DNA from: Streptomyces bathyalis
GTDB lineage: Bacteria > Actinomycetota > Actinomycetes > Streptomycetales > Streptomycetaceae
Direction of reading: 5' to 3'
Assembly (NCBI RefSeq): GCF_015910445.1
Contig: NZ_CP048882.1
Span: 5,143,501 to 5,207,500, forward strand
Length of the DNA: 64,000 nucleotides
Below, piece by piece: positions 42,401 to 50,777 of this stretch. The position numbers and the translations under genes were made by a program. The number at the start of each line of letters is the position of its first letter. The first letter of the stretch is position 1. The notes under the pieces are model-generated. The model did no database searches. It was not told where the DNA came from and saw nothing but the letters and a program-made list of their open reading frames with translations.

Positions 42401-43451
42401 GCAGCTGCTGGCCTCGTTCGCCACGGCCAGCGTCCTCGTCGTCGGCGCCGGACGCATCGACGAGGGGTCGCTCACCGCGGGTGCCCTCGTCGCCTACCTG
42501 CTCTACATCGAGCTCTTCTTCTCGCCGGTCCAGCAGCTCTCCCAGGTCTTCGACGGCTATCAGCAGGCGTCTGTCGCTCTCGGCCGCATCCAGCAGCTGC
42601 TGCGTGAGGAGACCACCACACCGGCGCCCCCGAACCCGGTCGATCCCGGCTCGCTGCGCGGCGAGATCACCTTCGAGAACGTGCACTTCCGTTACGCCAC
42701 CGCCGAGGGCGGCCAGCACGAGGAGGAGGCGCTCTCCGGGATCGAACTGAACGTCCCGGCAGGGCAGACCGTCGCGTTCGTCGGCGAGACGGGCGCCGGC
42801 AAGTCGACCCTCGTCAAGCTGGTCGCCCGCTTCTACGACCCGACAACGGGCGCGGTGCTCGTCGACGGTTCGGATCTGCGCACGCTCGATCTGCCCGCCT
42901 ACCGGCACCGGCTCGGCGTCGTGCCGCAGGAGCCGTACCTGTTCCCGGGGACGGTGCGAGACGCGATCGCCTACGGACGCAGCGACGCCGACGACCCACA
43001 AGTCGAGGCGGCGGCAAGGGCGGTGGGCGCCCATGACATGATCGCCACCCTGTCCGGCGGCTATCTGCACCCCGTCTCGGAGCGCGGCCGCAACCTCTCG
43101 GCCGGACAGCGGCAGTTGATCGCGCTGGCGCGTGCCGAGCTCGTCGACCCCGACATCCTGCTGCTCGACGAGGCGACCGCGGCGCTGGACCTGGCGACGG
43201 AGTCGCTGGTGAACCAGGCGACGGACCGTCTGTCCGGACGTCGCACCACCCTCGTCGTCGCACACCGTCTGACGACAGCCGCGCGCGCCGACAGGGTCGT
43301 CGTCCTGGACCACGGGAGGATCGTGGAGGACGGCACGCACGGCGAACTGCTGGAGCAGGACGGCAAGTACGCGAAGCTGTGGCGCACCTTCGTGGGAGGC
43401 ACTGAACCGGTCGGCGTATCGACCGTCAAAGGCTCGCGTTCAAAAGTTTGA
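39435..43451 (+). CDS. Fused two-half ABC exporter, asymmetric NBDs
   Basis: 1338 aa from GTG 39435 (GAGGG 5 nt upstream); an in-frame ATG at 39333 would add 34 residues. Domain order is TMD1 (about 60-370), NBD1 (about 390-610), linker, TMD2 (about 740-1040), NBD2 (about 1080-1310). NBD1 has Walker A GSSGSGKST (438-446), LSGGQ (542-546) and Walker B ending in D567 where a catalytic Glu is normal. NBD2 has GETGAGKST (from 1117), LSAGQ (1221-1225) and DE with E1246. One ATP site is therefore degenerate, as in heterodimeric exporters such as TM287/288. A Gly/Asp-rich insertion of about 30 residues precedes Walker A of NBD1. It probably exports lipid, peptide or drug; substrate is unknown. Confidence 0.93.
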   Translation: MTTGTEPADEKQDGQGSRVLPHEPDLEAGPAEKPAHGGPDRQGWAKRLTAYCWRYRRAVVISVGASLAGMGVMALVPLLTKVIIDDVVVGNEGGLALWIGLLLLAAAAIYVLTYARRYYGGRLALDVQHDLRTEMYRAIIRLDGRSQDELSTGQVVGRGTSDLQLVQSLLFMLPMMIGNVLLFAVALVVMIVLSPVLTLVSLAVFPALWWIANLSRTRLFPATWYAQQQAGAVASVVDGAVTGVRVVKGFGQEEQEKGKLRDISRELFAARMRTVRLNSRYTPALQSVPSLGQVGMLALGGWMATRGEITLGTFVAFSTYLAQLVGPVRMLAMMLTVGQQARAGVERVYELIDTEPQMTERPDAHELPADAEASVEFDDVGFGYERHDGPEDATGAGGDSRDGEHAGQGGGAGPAARGRVLDGFRLRVEPGETVAVVGSSGSGKSTLAMLLPRYYDVTSGAVRVGGHDVRELTIGSLRSAIGLVPENSFLFSDSIRENIAYGAPDATDEEIHAAARIAQADGFIAELPDGYDTTVGEQGLTLSGGQRQRIALARAVLTDPRLLLLDDATSAVDAHVEHEIHEALRSVMAGRTTLLIAHRQSTLALADRIAVLDRGRLADVGTHEELTERCALYRRLLTDPDELGEVERDPAGLASSGTDSAGADAVPAEGGITPELWVRRDDSAPDGVSATGRTDVSGAQAGRPGGFASELAASPGSPELLARVAALPPAEDVPEVDEAQAERAEDSYGLRRLLRGFGAALAVALLFAALDAGFGLALPVLIRNGIDDGVQKAALGAVWTASAVALAVVAGQWVAQYAAMRLTGRTGERVLYALRVKIFAQLQRLGLDYYERHLAGAVMTRMTTDVDALSTFLQTGLVTAVVSVFTFIGILIALLVLDLQLALVVFATLPVLIVGTVYFRRHSVKAYELARERVSVVNADLQESVAGLRMVQAFRRERRGTARFTERSDGYRQARVRGQWLISVYFPFVQLLASFATASVLVVGAGRIDEGSLTAGALVAYLLYIELFFSPVQQLSQVFDGYQQASVALGRIQQLLREETTTPAPPNPVDPGSLRGEITFENVHFRYATAEGGQHEEEALSGIELNVPAGQTVAFVGETGAGKSTLVKLVARFYDPTTGAVLVDGSDLRTLDLPAYRHRLGVVPQEPYLFPGTVRDAIAYGRSDADDPQVEAAARAVGAHDMIATLSGGYLHPVSERGRNLSAGQRQLIALARAELVDPDILLLDEATAALDLATESLVNQATDRLSGRRTTLVVAHRLTTAARADRVVVLDHGRIVEDGTHGELLEQDGKYAKLWRTFVGGTEPVGVSTVKGSRSKV

Positions 43452-43468
43452 CGGAAAAGCGCGGTCTG

Positions 43469-43497
43469 TTGACTGGATGTGTTCATAACTTTAGTTT
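43469..43497 (+). promoter_or_regulatory. Sigma-70-type promoter giving a leaderless GH65 mRNA
   Basis: TTGACT (43469-43474), 17-bp spacer, TAGTTT (43492-43497). The usual start point 7 nt past the -10 box is 43504, the A of the GH65 start codon. There is no ribosome binding site before that ATG, which supports a leaderless transcript. Confidence 0.65.
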
Positions 43498-43503
43498 CGA
43501 TCC

Positions 43504-46215
43504 ATGCTCGGACCCCTTCGTCGTCATTCCCGTCTGACGCTGCCGCTGCTGGCCTGCGCCCTCGTGGCAGCGGTGCCTCAGGCGTCAACCACAGCCCCGC
43601 CGGGCGCCGTTGCCTCCGCCACGTCACCGGACGCCCGGCACGGCGGCTGGGTGCTCACCTCCCACGAACGGGATCCGGACGACAGCTACCGCGCGTACGT
43701 CGGCAACGGCTATCTCGGCCAGCGCGTCGCTCCGTCCGGTTCGGGCTACAGCGCGAGCGGCGAGAAGTCCGGCTGGCCGCTGTTCACGCCGCGGTACGAC
43801 GGCTCGTTCGTCGCCGGGCTCTACGCGCACAACCAGAAGACCGCCAAGAACAAGCAGGCACTCGCCGCTCTCCCTACCTGGACCACGCTGAACGTGGCCA
43901 CCGGCGGAGACTCCGGCGAGACCTTCTCCTCGGACACACCGGCCGGGCGCATCTCGCACTACAAGCAGTCCCTCGACATGCGCCGCGGCCTGGTGCGCAC
44001 CTCGCTCACCTGGACCGCCCGCGACGGACGCGCGACGGACCTGACCTACGAGGTCCTCGCCGACCGCAACCACCAGCACTCGGGCGCCGTCCGCGTGCGG
44101 ATGCGCCCCCACTGGAGCGGCGCGGCCCGCGTCACGGACGTGATCGACGGCCGCGGTGCGCGCCGCGTCTCGCAGACGGGCGGCGGCGACCGCACCGGCA
44201 AGGCGTTGCGTCCGGGGGAGCGGACCATGGACGTCGCCTTCCACACGCACGGCACGAAGACCGACGGAGCGGTCGCCTCGACGCTGCGACCAGGACCCGG
44301 CGTACATGCGACAAGTGAACATAAGGCCGGACCTGCGAGAAAGCTGACGGCCAGGCAGGGCGTCTCCTTCCGGGCGCAGCGCGGCAGGTCGTACGAGTTC
44401 ACCAAGTACGTCGGCGTGGACACCGCGCACACCTCCGACGCACCCGAACGCAGCGCCCTGGCCGCCTCCCGCGGTGCCGCCGTGCGCGGCTGGGAGCGCA
44501 GCTTCGCGGCACACAGCGCCGCCTGGAAGCGGCTGTGGCGCAGCGACATCCAGGTCAACGGCCGCCCCGAGCTGCAGAAGTGGCTCCGCTCCGCCCAGTA
44601 CGGGCTGTTCGCCAGCAGCCGGCGCGGCGGCGACGACAGCATCGCCCCGGCCGGTCTCAGCAGCGACAACTACGCGGGTGTGATCTTCTGGGACGCCGAG
44701 ACGTGGATGTTCCCGGCTCTGCTCGCAACCCACCCCGACCTGGCCAGGTCCGTGCTCGACTACCGCTACCGCACCCGCGAGGGCGCGCGCACCAACGCGC
44801 GGAAGCTCGGCCACGACGGCCTGTTCTACGGCTGGACCACCGGCAGGGACGGCGACCTGTGGAAGGAGTGCCACAGCTGGGACCCGCCCCACTGCCGCAC
44901 CCAGAACCACCTGCAGAGCGACATCGCGCTCGCGGCCTGGCAGTACTACCTCGCCACGGGTGACAGGGAATGGCTTCGCGAGCGCGGCTGGCCCCTGCTG
45001 AAGGGCATCGCCGAATTCTGGGCGGGACGCGCCGGGAAGAACGCGGACGGCAGCTACTCCGTGAAGAACGTCGCCGGTCCCGACGAGTACAGCAACGGCG
45101 TCGACGACGGCGTGTTCACCAACGCGGGTGCCGCCACCGCCCTTCGCCACGCCACCCGTGCCGCCGGCCTGCTGGGTGAGACGGCGCCGGCGCAGTGGAC
45201 GAAGATCGCCGGCAAGCTGCGCATCCCCTACGACAAGAAGAACAAGGTCTTCGAGCAGTACGACGGCTACGACGGCTCCACCATCAAGCAGGCGGACACG
45301 GTGCTGCTCCAGTACCCGCTGGAGTGGCCGATGTCCAAGGCCACCGCGCGGCGGACCCTGGACTACTACGCCGCCCGCACCGACCCGGACGGCCCCGCGA
45401 TGACGGATTCCGTGCACGCCGTGGACGCCGCGCAGAACGACGAGCCCGGCTGCTCGACGTACACCTATCTCAAGCGCTCCATCGAGCCGTTCATGCGCAG
45501 CCCGTTCGCGCTCTTCTCCGAGGCGCGCGGTGAGCAGGCGGGCGCGGCCGACCCGCACGCCGGGCAGCCCGCGCAGGACTTCGTCACCGGCAAGGGCGGC
45601 TTCCTCCAGGTCTTCACGCACGGGCTGACGGGGCAGCGGCTGCGCGAGGGGAAGCTGAAGCTGGACCCGATGCTGCCGCCGCAGCTCTCCGAAGGGGTCA
45701 CGCTCAAGAGGCAGCACTGGCAGGGGCGTACGTACGACATCGAACTCGGGGCGCACCGGACCACCGTCCGGCTCACGAGCGGTGAGCCCGTCACGCTGGA
45801 GACGCCGCAGGGCGAGCAGGTCGTCAGCCGGGACCAACCGGTGGTGCTGAAGACGCGCCGGCCCGACCAGGAGCCGACGCCGAACGTCGCCCGCTGCCAG
45901 AAGGCCGCTGCCTCTTCCGAGGAGTCCGGCATGTACGCGGGCTCCGCCGTCGACGGCAACTCGGCCACGTCCTGGCTGCCCGACGGCAGGAAGGGCTCGC
46001 TCACCGTGCGGCTCGCGCGCACGGTCGGCGCCGGCGGGAGCATCGAACCGCAGTGGGCCGGCAAGCCCGCGAGCCACCGGACCGAGGTGTCGGCCGACGG
46101 CAGGAACTGGCACGCCGCCGGTGAGGGCGGATCCTTCCGCTACGTACGGGTCTCGGTCACCTCGAAGGACGCGAAGAAGCCCGCCGGGATCGAGGAGTTG
46201 AGGGTGACCCGGTGA
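43504..46215 (+). CDS. Secreted GH65-family hydrolase (acid trehalase-like) with C-terminal discoidin-type domain
   Basis: 903 aa; ATG at 43504. The signal peptide is at about 1-40 (RRHSRLTLPLLACALVAAVP). The N-terminal beta-sandwich starts GWVLTSHERDPDDSYRAYVG, typical of GH65. The (alpha/alpha)6 barrel includes GVIFWDAETWMFPALLATHP and AGPDEYSNGVDDGVFTN, with E528 in the position of the GH65 general acid, and TYLKRSIEPFMRSPFALFSE. Residues about 800-903 form a discoidin/F5/8-like carbohydrate-binding domain (NVARCQKAAASSEESGMYAG, then GIEELRVTR). Being secreted and lacking phosphate context, it is more likely a trehalase-type hydrolase than a phosphorylase. Substrate could also be kojibiose or another alpha-glucoside. 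Confidence 0.88.
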   Translation: MLGPLRRHSRLTLPLLACALVAAVPQASTTAPPGAVASATSPDARHGGWVLTSHERDPDDSYRAYVGNGYLGQRVAPSGSGYSASGEKSGWPLFTPRYDGSFVAGLYAHNQKTAKNKQALAALPTWTTLNVATGGDSGETFSSDTPAGRISHYKQSLDMRRGLVRTSLTWTARDGRATDLTYEVLADRNHQHSGAVRVRMRPHWSGAARVTDVIDGRGARRVSQTGGGDRTGKALRPGERTMDVAFHTHGTKTDGAVASTLRPGPGVHATSEHKAGPARKLTARQGVSFRAQRGRSYEFTKYVGVDTAHTSDAPERSALAASRGAAVRGWERSFAAHSAAWKRLWRSDIQVNGRPELQKWLRSAQYGLFASSRRGGDDSIAPAGLSSDNYAGVIFWDAETWMFPALLATHPDLARSVLDYRYRTREGARTNARKLGHDGLFYGWTTGRDGDLWKECHSWDPPHCRTQNHLQSDIALAAWQYYLATGDREWLRERGWPLLKGIAEFWAGRAGKNADGSYSVKNVAGPDEYSNGVDDGVFTNAGAATALRHATRAAGLLGETAPAQWTKIAGKLRIPYDKKNKVFEQYDGYDGSTIKQADTVLLQYPLEWPMSKATARRTLDYYAARTDPDGPAMTDSVHAVDAAQNDEPGCSTYTYLKRSIEPFMRSPFALFSEARGEQAGAADPHAGQPAQDFVTGKGGFLQVFTHGLTGQRLREGKLKLDPMLPPQLSEGVTLKRQHWQGRTYDIELGAHRTTVRLTSGEPVTLETPQGEQVVSRDQPVVLKTRRPDQEPTPNVARCQKAAASSEESGMYAGSAVDGNSATSWLPDGRKGSLTVRLARTVGAGGSIEPQWAGKPASHRTEVSADGRNWHAAGEGGSFRYVRVSVTSKDAKKPAGIEELRVTR

Positions 46216-46367
46216 GGCTTGTCCGCGGCTGACGGCCACGGCCGTCGCCACGGGAGTCTCCGGGCGGTGCGTTCCTGCGGGAGCCACCGCCCGGCGGTGT
46301 CCCGGGCGGGAGCCGTCCAGCGGGAGTCATCCCCGGAGGCGGGGCAGCCGGGTCCCCGGCAGGCCGC

Positions 46368-46871
46368 TCAGTCCCTGCACAGATCCACGATGTATTCGTC
46401 CACCGTCTGCACCATGCCGCCGCCCGGCAGCGGTTCACCGTCCGCGCGCCAGTGCACCGCCGAGACCTCGTTGTTGGGAGCGAAGGTGCGCGGCCGGTCG
46501 GTGTGCGCCGTGAACACCCCGCCGTACAGGACGCGTCCGGTCGTCCCGAGCGCCGTGCGCGTGTGCCCGACGAAGCGCAACTCGCCGGGCTCCAGCAGCT
46601 GACCGGTCTCCTCCCACAGCTCCCGTACGGCCGCCGCCCGCGGGGACTCCCCGGGCTCGATCCCGCCGCCCGGCAGCTCCCAGCACTCGCGCTCCCGCTC
46701 GTACACCATCAGCACCTTCCCCTCGTGCCAGAGCACGACCAGCGCGTAGCCCATGGGCGCGTCGTCGAAGGCGGAGTCCTCGGGCTGGTCGCGCGCGTCG
46801 TGGAAGGCGAGCAGCGCCATGTTGCGGGGGCCGGTGACCAGGGGCTGCGGCTGATGCCGGTAGTCGGTCAT
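46368..46871 (-). CDS. NUDIX hydrolase
   Basis: 167 aa; ATG at 46871. The NUDIX box GGGIEPGESPRAAAVRELWE continues ETGQL and matches Gx5Ex7REUxEExGU, with metal-binding Glu in REL-WEE. The N-terminal 30 residues are a short extension; the rest is a single alpha/beta/alpha fold ending VQTVDEYIVDLCRD. It hydrolyses a nucleoside diphosphate linked to some other moiety; substrate is unassigned. It converges with the GH65 gene and is divergent from the S37 peptidase gene. Confidence 0.9.
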   Translation of the reverse strand: MTDYRHQPQPLVTGPRNMALLAFHDARDQPEDSAFDDAPMGYALVVLWHEGKVLMVYERERECWELPGGGIEPGESPRAAAVRELWEETGQLLEPGELRFVGHTRTALGTTGRVLYGGVFTAHTDRPRTFAPNNEVSAVHWRADGEPLPGGGMVQTVDEYIVDLCRD

Positions 46872-47036
46872 GGCACGCAGCCTAGGCCCTGTCCTCCGGA
46901 TCTCCGTGGGCCCGCGACTCCGGCTGCGGCACAGCTGTAACGCATGCGACATCTCGTGCAGGGGCGACAGATCTGGCGGTACGCCATCCCTGCCGGTAAG
47001 TTCACCTCGACCTTTGACGGATCCAGGGGAGAGCGC

Positions 47037-48446
47037 ATGCGAAGAACGCTCAGATGGACGCTGTCGCTTGCGGTGCTCATAGGCACTGCCGGCGCCGGCG
47101 GAGCGTCGATGTCGTCCGCCACAGCGGCCGACACCGACATCAAGGACCGCGTCCTCGCTATCAAGGGGATGAGCTTCATCGAGGAGAAGAAGGTCGACGG
47201 CTACCGCTTCTTCCTCCTCAACTACGAACAGCCGGTCGACCACAGGCACCCCGAGAAGGGGACCTTCAAGCAGCGGATCTCACTGCTGCACAAGAGCGAG
47301 GACCGGCCCACCGTCTACTTCACGTCCGGCTACGGGCTGAACGAGGAGCCCAGGCGCAGCGAGCCGACGCAGATGACCGACGGCAACCAGGTCTCCATGG
47401 AGTACCGGTTCTTCACACCGTCCCGGCCCGACCCGGCCGACTGGTCGAAGCTCGACATCTGGCAGGCTGCCAGCGACCAGCACCGCATCTTCAAGGCGCT
47501 GAACAAGATCTACGGCGAGCGCTGGATCTCCACCGGCGGCAGCAAGGGCGGAATGACGGCGACGTACTACCGTCGCTTCTTCCCCAAGGACATGGACGGC
47601 ACCGTCGCGTACGTCGCGCCCAACGACGTGAAGAACGACGAGGACTCGGCCTACTACACCTTCTTCGAGAAGGTCGGCTCCGAGAAGTGCCGCGACAGGC
47701 TCAACGCCGCTCAGCACGAGATCTTCGACCGCCGCGGCGAGATGGTGAAGCGGCTGAAGGAGCTGGCCAAGAAGGAGGGTTACACCTTCAAGCTGGCCGG
47801 CAGTGCGGACAAGGCCTTCGAACTCGTCGCGCAGGACATCGTGTGGGGCTTCTGGCAGTACCACCTGGAGAAGGAGGAGTGCGACGCCGTGCCCTCCACG
47901 AAGGCCAAGACCCAGGAACTGTGGGACTGGGGCAACGAGATCGGCGGCTGGGAGGCCGGCTCCGACCAGGGCATCGAGTACTACACGCCGTACTACTACC
48001 AGGCTGGCACGCAGATGGGTTCGCCCGACTACGAGTCGCCGCTCCTGGACGACGTGCGCAAGTACCCGGGGCTCAACAAGCCCCGCACGTACGTGCCGCG
48101 TGACATCCCGATGAAGTTCGACCGCAAGGCGATGAAGGACATCGACAAGTGGGTGCGCACCAACGCGTCCCAGATGCTCTTCGTCAACGGCGAGAACGAC
48201 CCGTGGAGCGCCGAGCCGTTCAGTGTCGGCCAGGGCACCGATGAGGCGTACGTCCTCAAGGCGCCGGGAGCCAACCACGGTGCGAACATCGCGGGGCTGA
48301 GCGACGAGGACAAGAAGAAGGCGACCGCCGCGCTGCTGACGTGGGCCGGCGTCGAGCCTGCCGAGGGTGCGCAGCCCAAGCGCCTGACGAAGTACGACGC
48401 GGACCTGGACCGTCCCGTCAAGGAGGAGCGGATGCTGCGGCCGTAA
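47037..48446 (+). CDS. Secreted S37-family tripeptidyl aminopeptidase (Tap-like)
   Basis: 469 aa. The ATG at 47037 has GGGGAG upstream, ruling out a longer N-terminus. The signal peptide is at about 1-27 (RRTLRWTLSLAVLIGTAGAG). The mature protein is an alpha/beta hydrolase: VYFTSGYGL gives the oxyanion region and ISTGGSKGGMTATYYRRFFP contains the nucleophile S169. FVNGENDPWSAEPF carries the acid and GANHGANIAG the catalytic His. This is the PS-10/S37 group known from streptomycete prolyl tri/tetrapeptidyl aminopeptidases, which trim secreted proteins such as transglutaminase. It is monocistronic with a strong terminator. Confidence 0.9.
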   Translation: MRRTLRWTLSLAVLIGTAGAGGASMSSATAADTDIKDRVLAIKGMSFIEEKKVDGYRFFLLNYEQPVDHRHPEKGTFKQRISLLHKSEDRPTVYFTSGYGLNEEPRRSEPTQMTDGNQVSMEYRFFTPSRPDPADWSKLDIWQAASDQHRIFKALNKIYGERWISTGGSKGGMTATYYRRFFPKDMDGTVAYVAPNDVKNDEDSAYYTFFEKVGSEKCRDRLNAAQHEIFDRRGEMVKRLKELAKKEGYTFKLAGSADKAFELVAQDIVWGFWQYHLEKEECDAVPSTKAKTQELWDWGNEIGGWEAGSDQGIEYYTPYYYQAGTQMGSPDYESPLLDDVRKYPGLNKPRTYVPRDIPMKFDRKAMKDIDKWVRTNASQMLFVNGENDPWSAEPFSVGQGTDEAYVLKAPGANHGANIAGLSDEDKKKATAALLTWAGVEPAEGAQPKRLTKYDADLDRPVKEERMLRP

Positions 48447-48478
48447 GGCTGCCGGCACCGCCGTTCCGCTCCTGCACA

Positions 48479-48522
48479 ACCGGTGCCCGGCCGGGGCCTG
48501 TTCGGCCCGGCCGGGCACCGGT
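48479..48522 (+). terminator. Intrinsic terminator after the S37 peptidase gene
   Basis: A perfect 17-bp stem (48479-48495 ACCGGTGCCCGGCCGGG, 48506-48522), 10-nt loop, followed by CTTTCC. Confidence 0.9.
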
Positions 48523-48643
48523 CTTTCCGCGTCCGTGAGCCCGGGCGCTCCGGGCGGACGCGTCGATCCGTTACGGGGTCAGGGCATCGGGCAGGGCGAC
48601 GGAGCGGGATGACGTGGCGTCGTCTCCGGGCTCATTTCCCGGC

Positions 48644-49519
48644 TCACTTCGGGGAGCCGTCCCCCGTCATCAGGCTCCGCAGATGGTCCCGTACCGACGG
48701 AAGCAGCCCGGGGAGCTCCGGCACCTGCGGATACCAGCGCTTCTCGTACTCCCAGCACAGCCAGCCGCGTGACGGGTCGGAGTGCGGCCCCGTCGCCACG
48801 CTGCCCCCGGTCCCGACGGCCCCGATGGGGTCCTTCGCGTTGCCGGCCTGCGTCAGGAGCCCGACCACCTCACGCAGCGGCAGGACTCCTTCGCCGGGCG
48901 GCACCGGGGTGGTGTCGTCCGCGGAGGCGATGTCCTTGACCTGCACATAGCCCAGGAACGGCGCGAGGAGGCGCTGGCTCGTGCCCGGGTCCTCACCGGC
49001 GCGCCAGGTGTGCATGACGTCCCACAGCGCGCCGGCCGAGGCATGCCCCACGGCGGCGAGGACGCGGGCGGCGTCCTCGCCGGTGCTGTGGGAGTCGTGC
49101 GTCTCCAGCAGCAGCCGCACCCCGAGATCGGCGGCGAGCGGAGCCAGGGCGGCCATCCGGCGGGCGGCCGTCGCGTCGGCCTCCTCGCGGCTGCTGTCGC
49201 CGCCGCCCGGGAAGACGCGTACGAAGGAAGCGCCCAAGTCCCGGGCGAGCTCCATGAGTTCCTGCACGTCCGTCAGCACGGCGTCGTCGTCGCCGGGAGC
49301 CGCGACCTTGGCGTACCCGGCGATCGCCAGGACCTCCACGCCCGCCGCCTTGAACTCCTCGACCACGTCGACGCGCTCGGCCAGGGTCAGACCCGGATGG
49401 ACGGGCTCCTCCGGATGCGCGCGCAGCTCCAGGCCCTCGAAGCCGGTGTCGGCCGCGAGTCGTACGGCGTCGGGAACGGGGAGGGAAGGAATGCCGAGGG
49501 TGGAGAAGGCGAGTCGCAT
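48644..49519 (-). CDS. Sugar phosphate isomerase/epimerase family protein (TIM barrel)
   Basis: 291 aa; ATG at 49519. It is an AP-endonuclease-2-type TIM barrel: starts MRLAFSTLGIPSLPVPDAVR, with FEGLELRAHPEEP, VRVFPGGGDSSRE, LLLETHDSHSTGED (metal-binding Glu and His region), ALWDVMHTWRAGEDP and YVQVKDIASADD. Such proteins isomerise or epimerise sugars, or cleave keto-glycosides. It lies 97 nt after the LacI gene in the same direction, so probably co-transcribed with it. A second, different TIM-barrel gene closes the locus at the far end. Confidence 0.88.
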   Translation of the reverse strand: MRLAFSTLGIPSLPVPDAVRLAADTGFEGLELRAHPEEPVHPGLTLAERVDVVEEFKAAGVEVLAIAGYAKVAAPGDDDAVLTDVQELMELARDLGASFVRVFPGGGDSSREEADATAARRMAALAPLAADLGVRLLLETHDSHSTGEDAARVLAAVGHASAGALWDVMHTWRAGEDPGTSQRLLAPFLGYVQVKDIASADDTTPVPPGEGVLPLREVVGLLTQAGNAKDPIGAVGTGGSVATGPHSDPSRGWLCWEYEKRWYPQVPELPGLLPSVRDHLRSLMTGDGSPK

Positions 49520-49616
49520 GAGCACAGCGGACCAGATGCCCCGGTGCTCGTACAAGCTCCGGGCGTCAACTGGCCGCACGTGCCTCCGCGCCGGGGTGTG
49601 AAGGCGGCGTCCCAGC

Positions 49617-50777
49617 TCAGCCGCGGGGCCCGGGTGGAGGAGCCGTCGAGCCGCGCGCCATGAGCTCGGTCCGTACGGTGGCGACACCGCCGGGTGGCGG
49701 AGTCTCGCGGCCGAGGGCGAGCCGTCCGGCGCGCGCGCCCGCGTCGTGCAGGGGGATGCGGACGGTCGTGAGGGTCGGCGAGGCGTCGGCGCTGAAGGGG
49801 AGATCGTCGAAGCCCGCGACGGAGACGTCTTCGGGGATGCGCAGCCCCTGGTCGCGCAGCGCGGCGCAGACGCCGAGCGCGACGGTGTCGTTCGCGGCGA
49901 GGACGGCCGTCAGGCCGGGCACGCGGCGCAGCAGCTCGAGGGCGCCGTCGTAGCCGGAGGAGCGGTCGTAGGCGCCGCCGTGCACGGTGAACTGCTCGGC
50001 GTCGGCGAGGAGTTCGGGGGCTCTGGCCCGTATGGCGAGGCGGTGGCCCTCCAGGCGGTCACGGGTGGTGGTGCGGTCGGACGGGCCGGTCACGTAGCCG
50101 ATGCTGCGGTGGCCGAGCGACAGGAGATGTTCGGTGAGGCGGCGGCTGCCGCCCCGGTTGTCGAAGGCGAGCGTGACTATGCCGTCCCCGCTGTCCGCGC
50201 GGCCCTCTCCGTCCCGTCCGTTCTCCTGGGGCGGCCTCGGCTGCTCCCGTTCGGGGCCTTGGTGCGTGTCCTGCTGCTCCGGCGCGAGAGGGGGCCGGCC
50301 GCACAGCACGATGCGCGTGCCTCCGGCGGCGAGGCGGCGCAGCCGGGTCGCGAGCGCAGCGCCGTGCTTCTCGTCCTCCACGCCGCTGCCCGTCAGGACG
50401 ACGGCGGCCGCGCGCTGGCGCTGAAGGTGTGTGAGATAGCTCAGCTCGCTCTCCGTCGAGCCGCCGGTGTTGCAGACGACGGCGAGTTTCTGGCCGCCGC
50501 CGCCCTGCCCCACGGCGCCCATCTCGCTCTGCACGGCGCTGGCGATGATGCCGAAGAACGGGTCCGCGATGTCGTTGACCAGGACGCCGACCAGGTCGGA
50601 AGTGGCCGCGGCGAGTGCGCTCGCGGGACCGTTGACGACGTACTGCAGCTCCTCGACCGCGCGCATGACCCTTGTGCGGGTGGCGCCCGCGACAGGGTAG
50701 TTGCCGCTCAGCACGCGCGAGACGGTCGCTGCGGAGACCCCTGCTCGCGTCGCCACATCGGCCAGAGTCACTGCCAT
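49617..50777 (-). CDS. LacI-family repressor of the sugar locus
   Basis: 386 aa; ATG at 50777 with GGAGGA upstream. The LacI HTH (about 3-25) is VTLADVATRAGVSAATVSRV, with hinge near 50-58. The periplasmic-binding-type effector domain is about 60-370. An insertion of roughly 35 residues rich in Gln, Glu, Arg and Pro (about 164-199) interrupts the effector domain and looks like a disordered loop; this is unusual for the family. Divergent from the first oxidoreductase gene, with an AAGCGCTT-centred operator between. The same core occurs before the second oxidoreductase gene, so one repressor probably covers both plus-strand units. Confidence 0.92.
   Translation of the reverse strand: MAVTLADVATRAGVSAATVSRVLSGNYPVAGATRTRVMRAVEELQYVVNGPASALAAATSDLVGVLVNDIADPFFGIIASAVQSEMGAVGQGGGGQKLAVVCNTGGSTESELSYLTHLQRQRAAAVVLTGSGVEDEKHGAALATRLRRLAAGGTRIVLCGRPPLAPEQQDTHQGPEREQPRPPQENGRDGEGRADSGDGIVTLAFDNRGGSRRLTEHLLSLGHRSIGYVTGPSDRTTTRDRLEGHRLAIRARAPELLADAEQFTVHGGAYDRSSGYDGALELLRRVPGLTAVLAANDTVALGVCAALRDQGLRIPEDVSVAGFDDLPFSADASPTLTTVRIPLHDAGARAGRLALGRETPPPGGVATVRTELMARGSTAPPPGPRG

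Noticed and set aside
40014..43340. 1108-codon minus-strand ORF opposite the ABC exporter
   Set aside because: Shadow; the plus strand has complete Walker and signature motifs in the right order.
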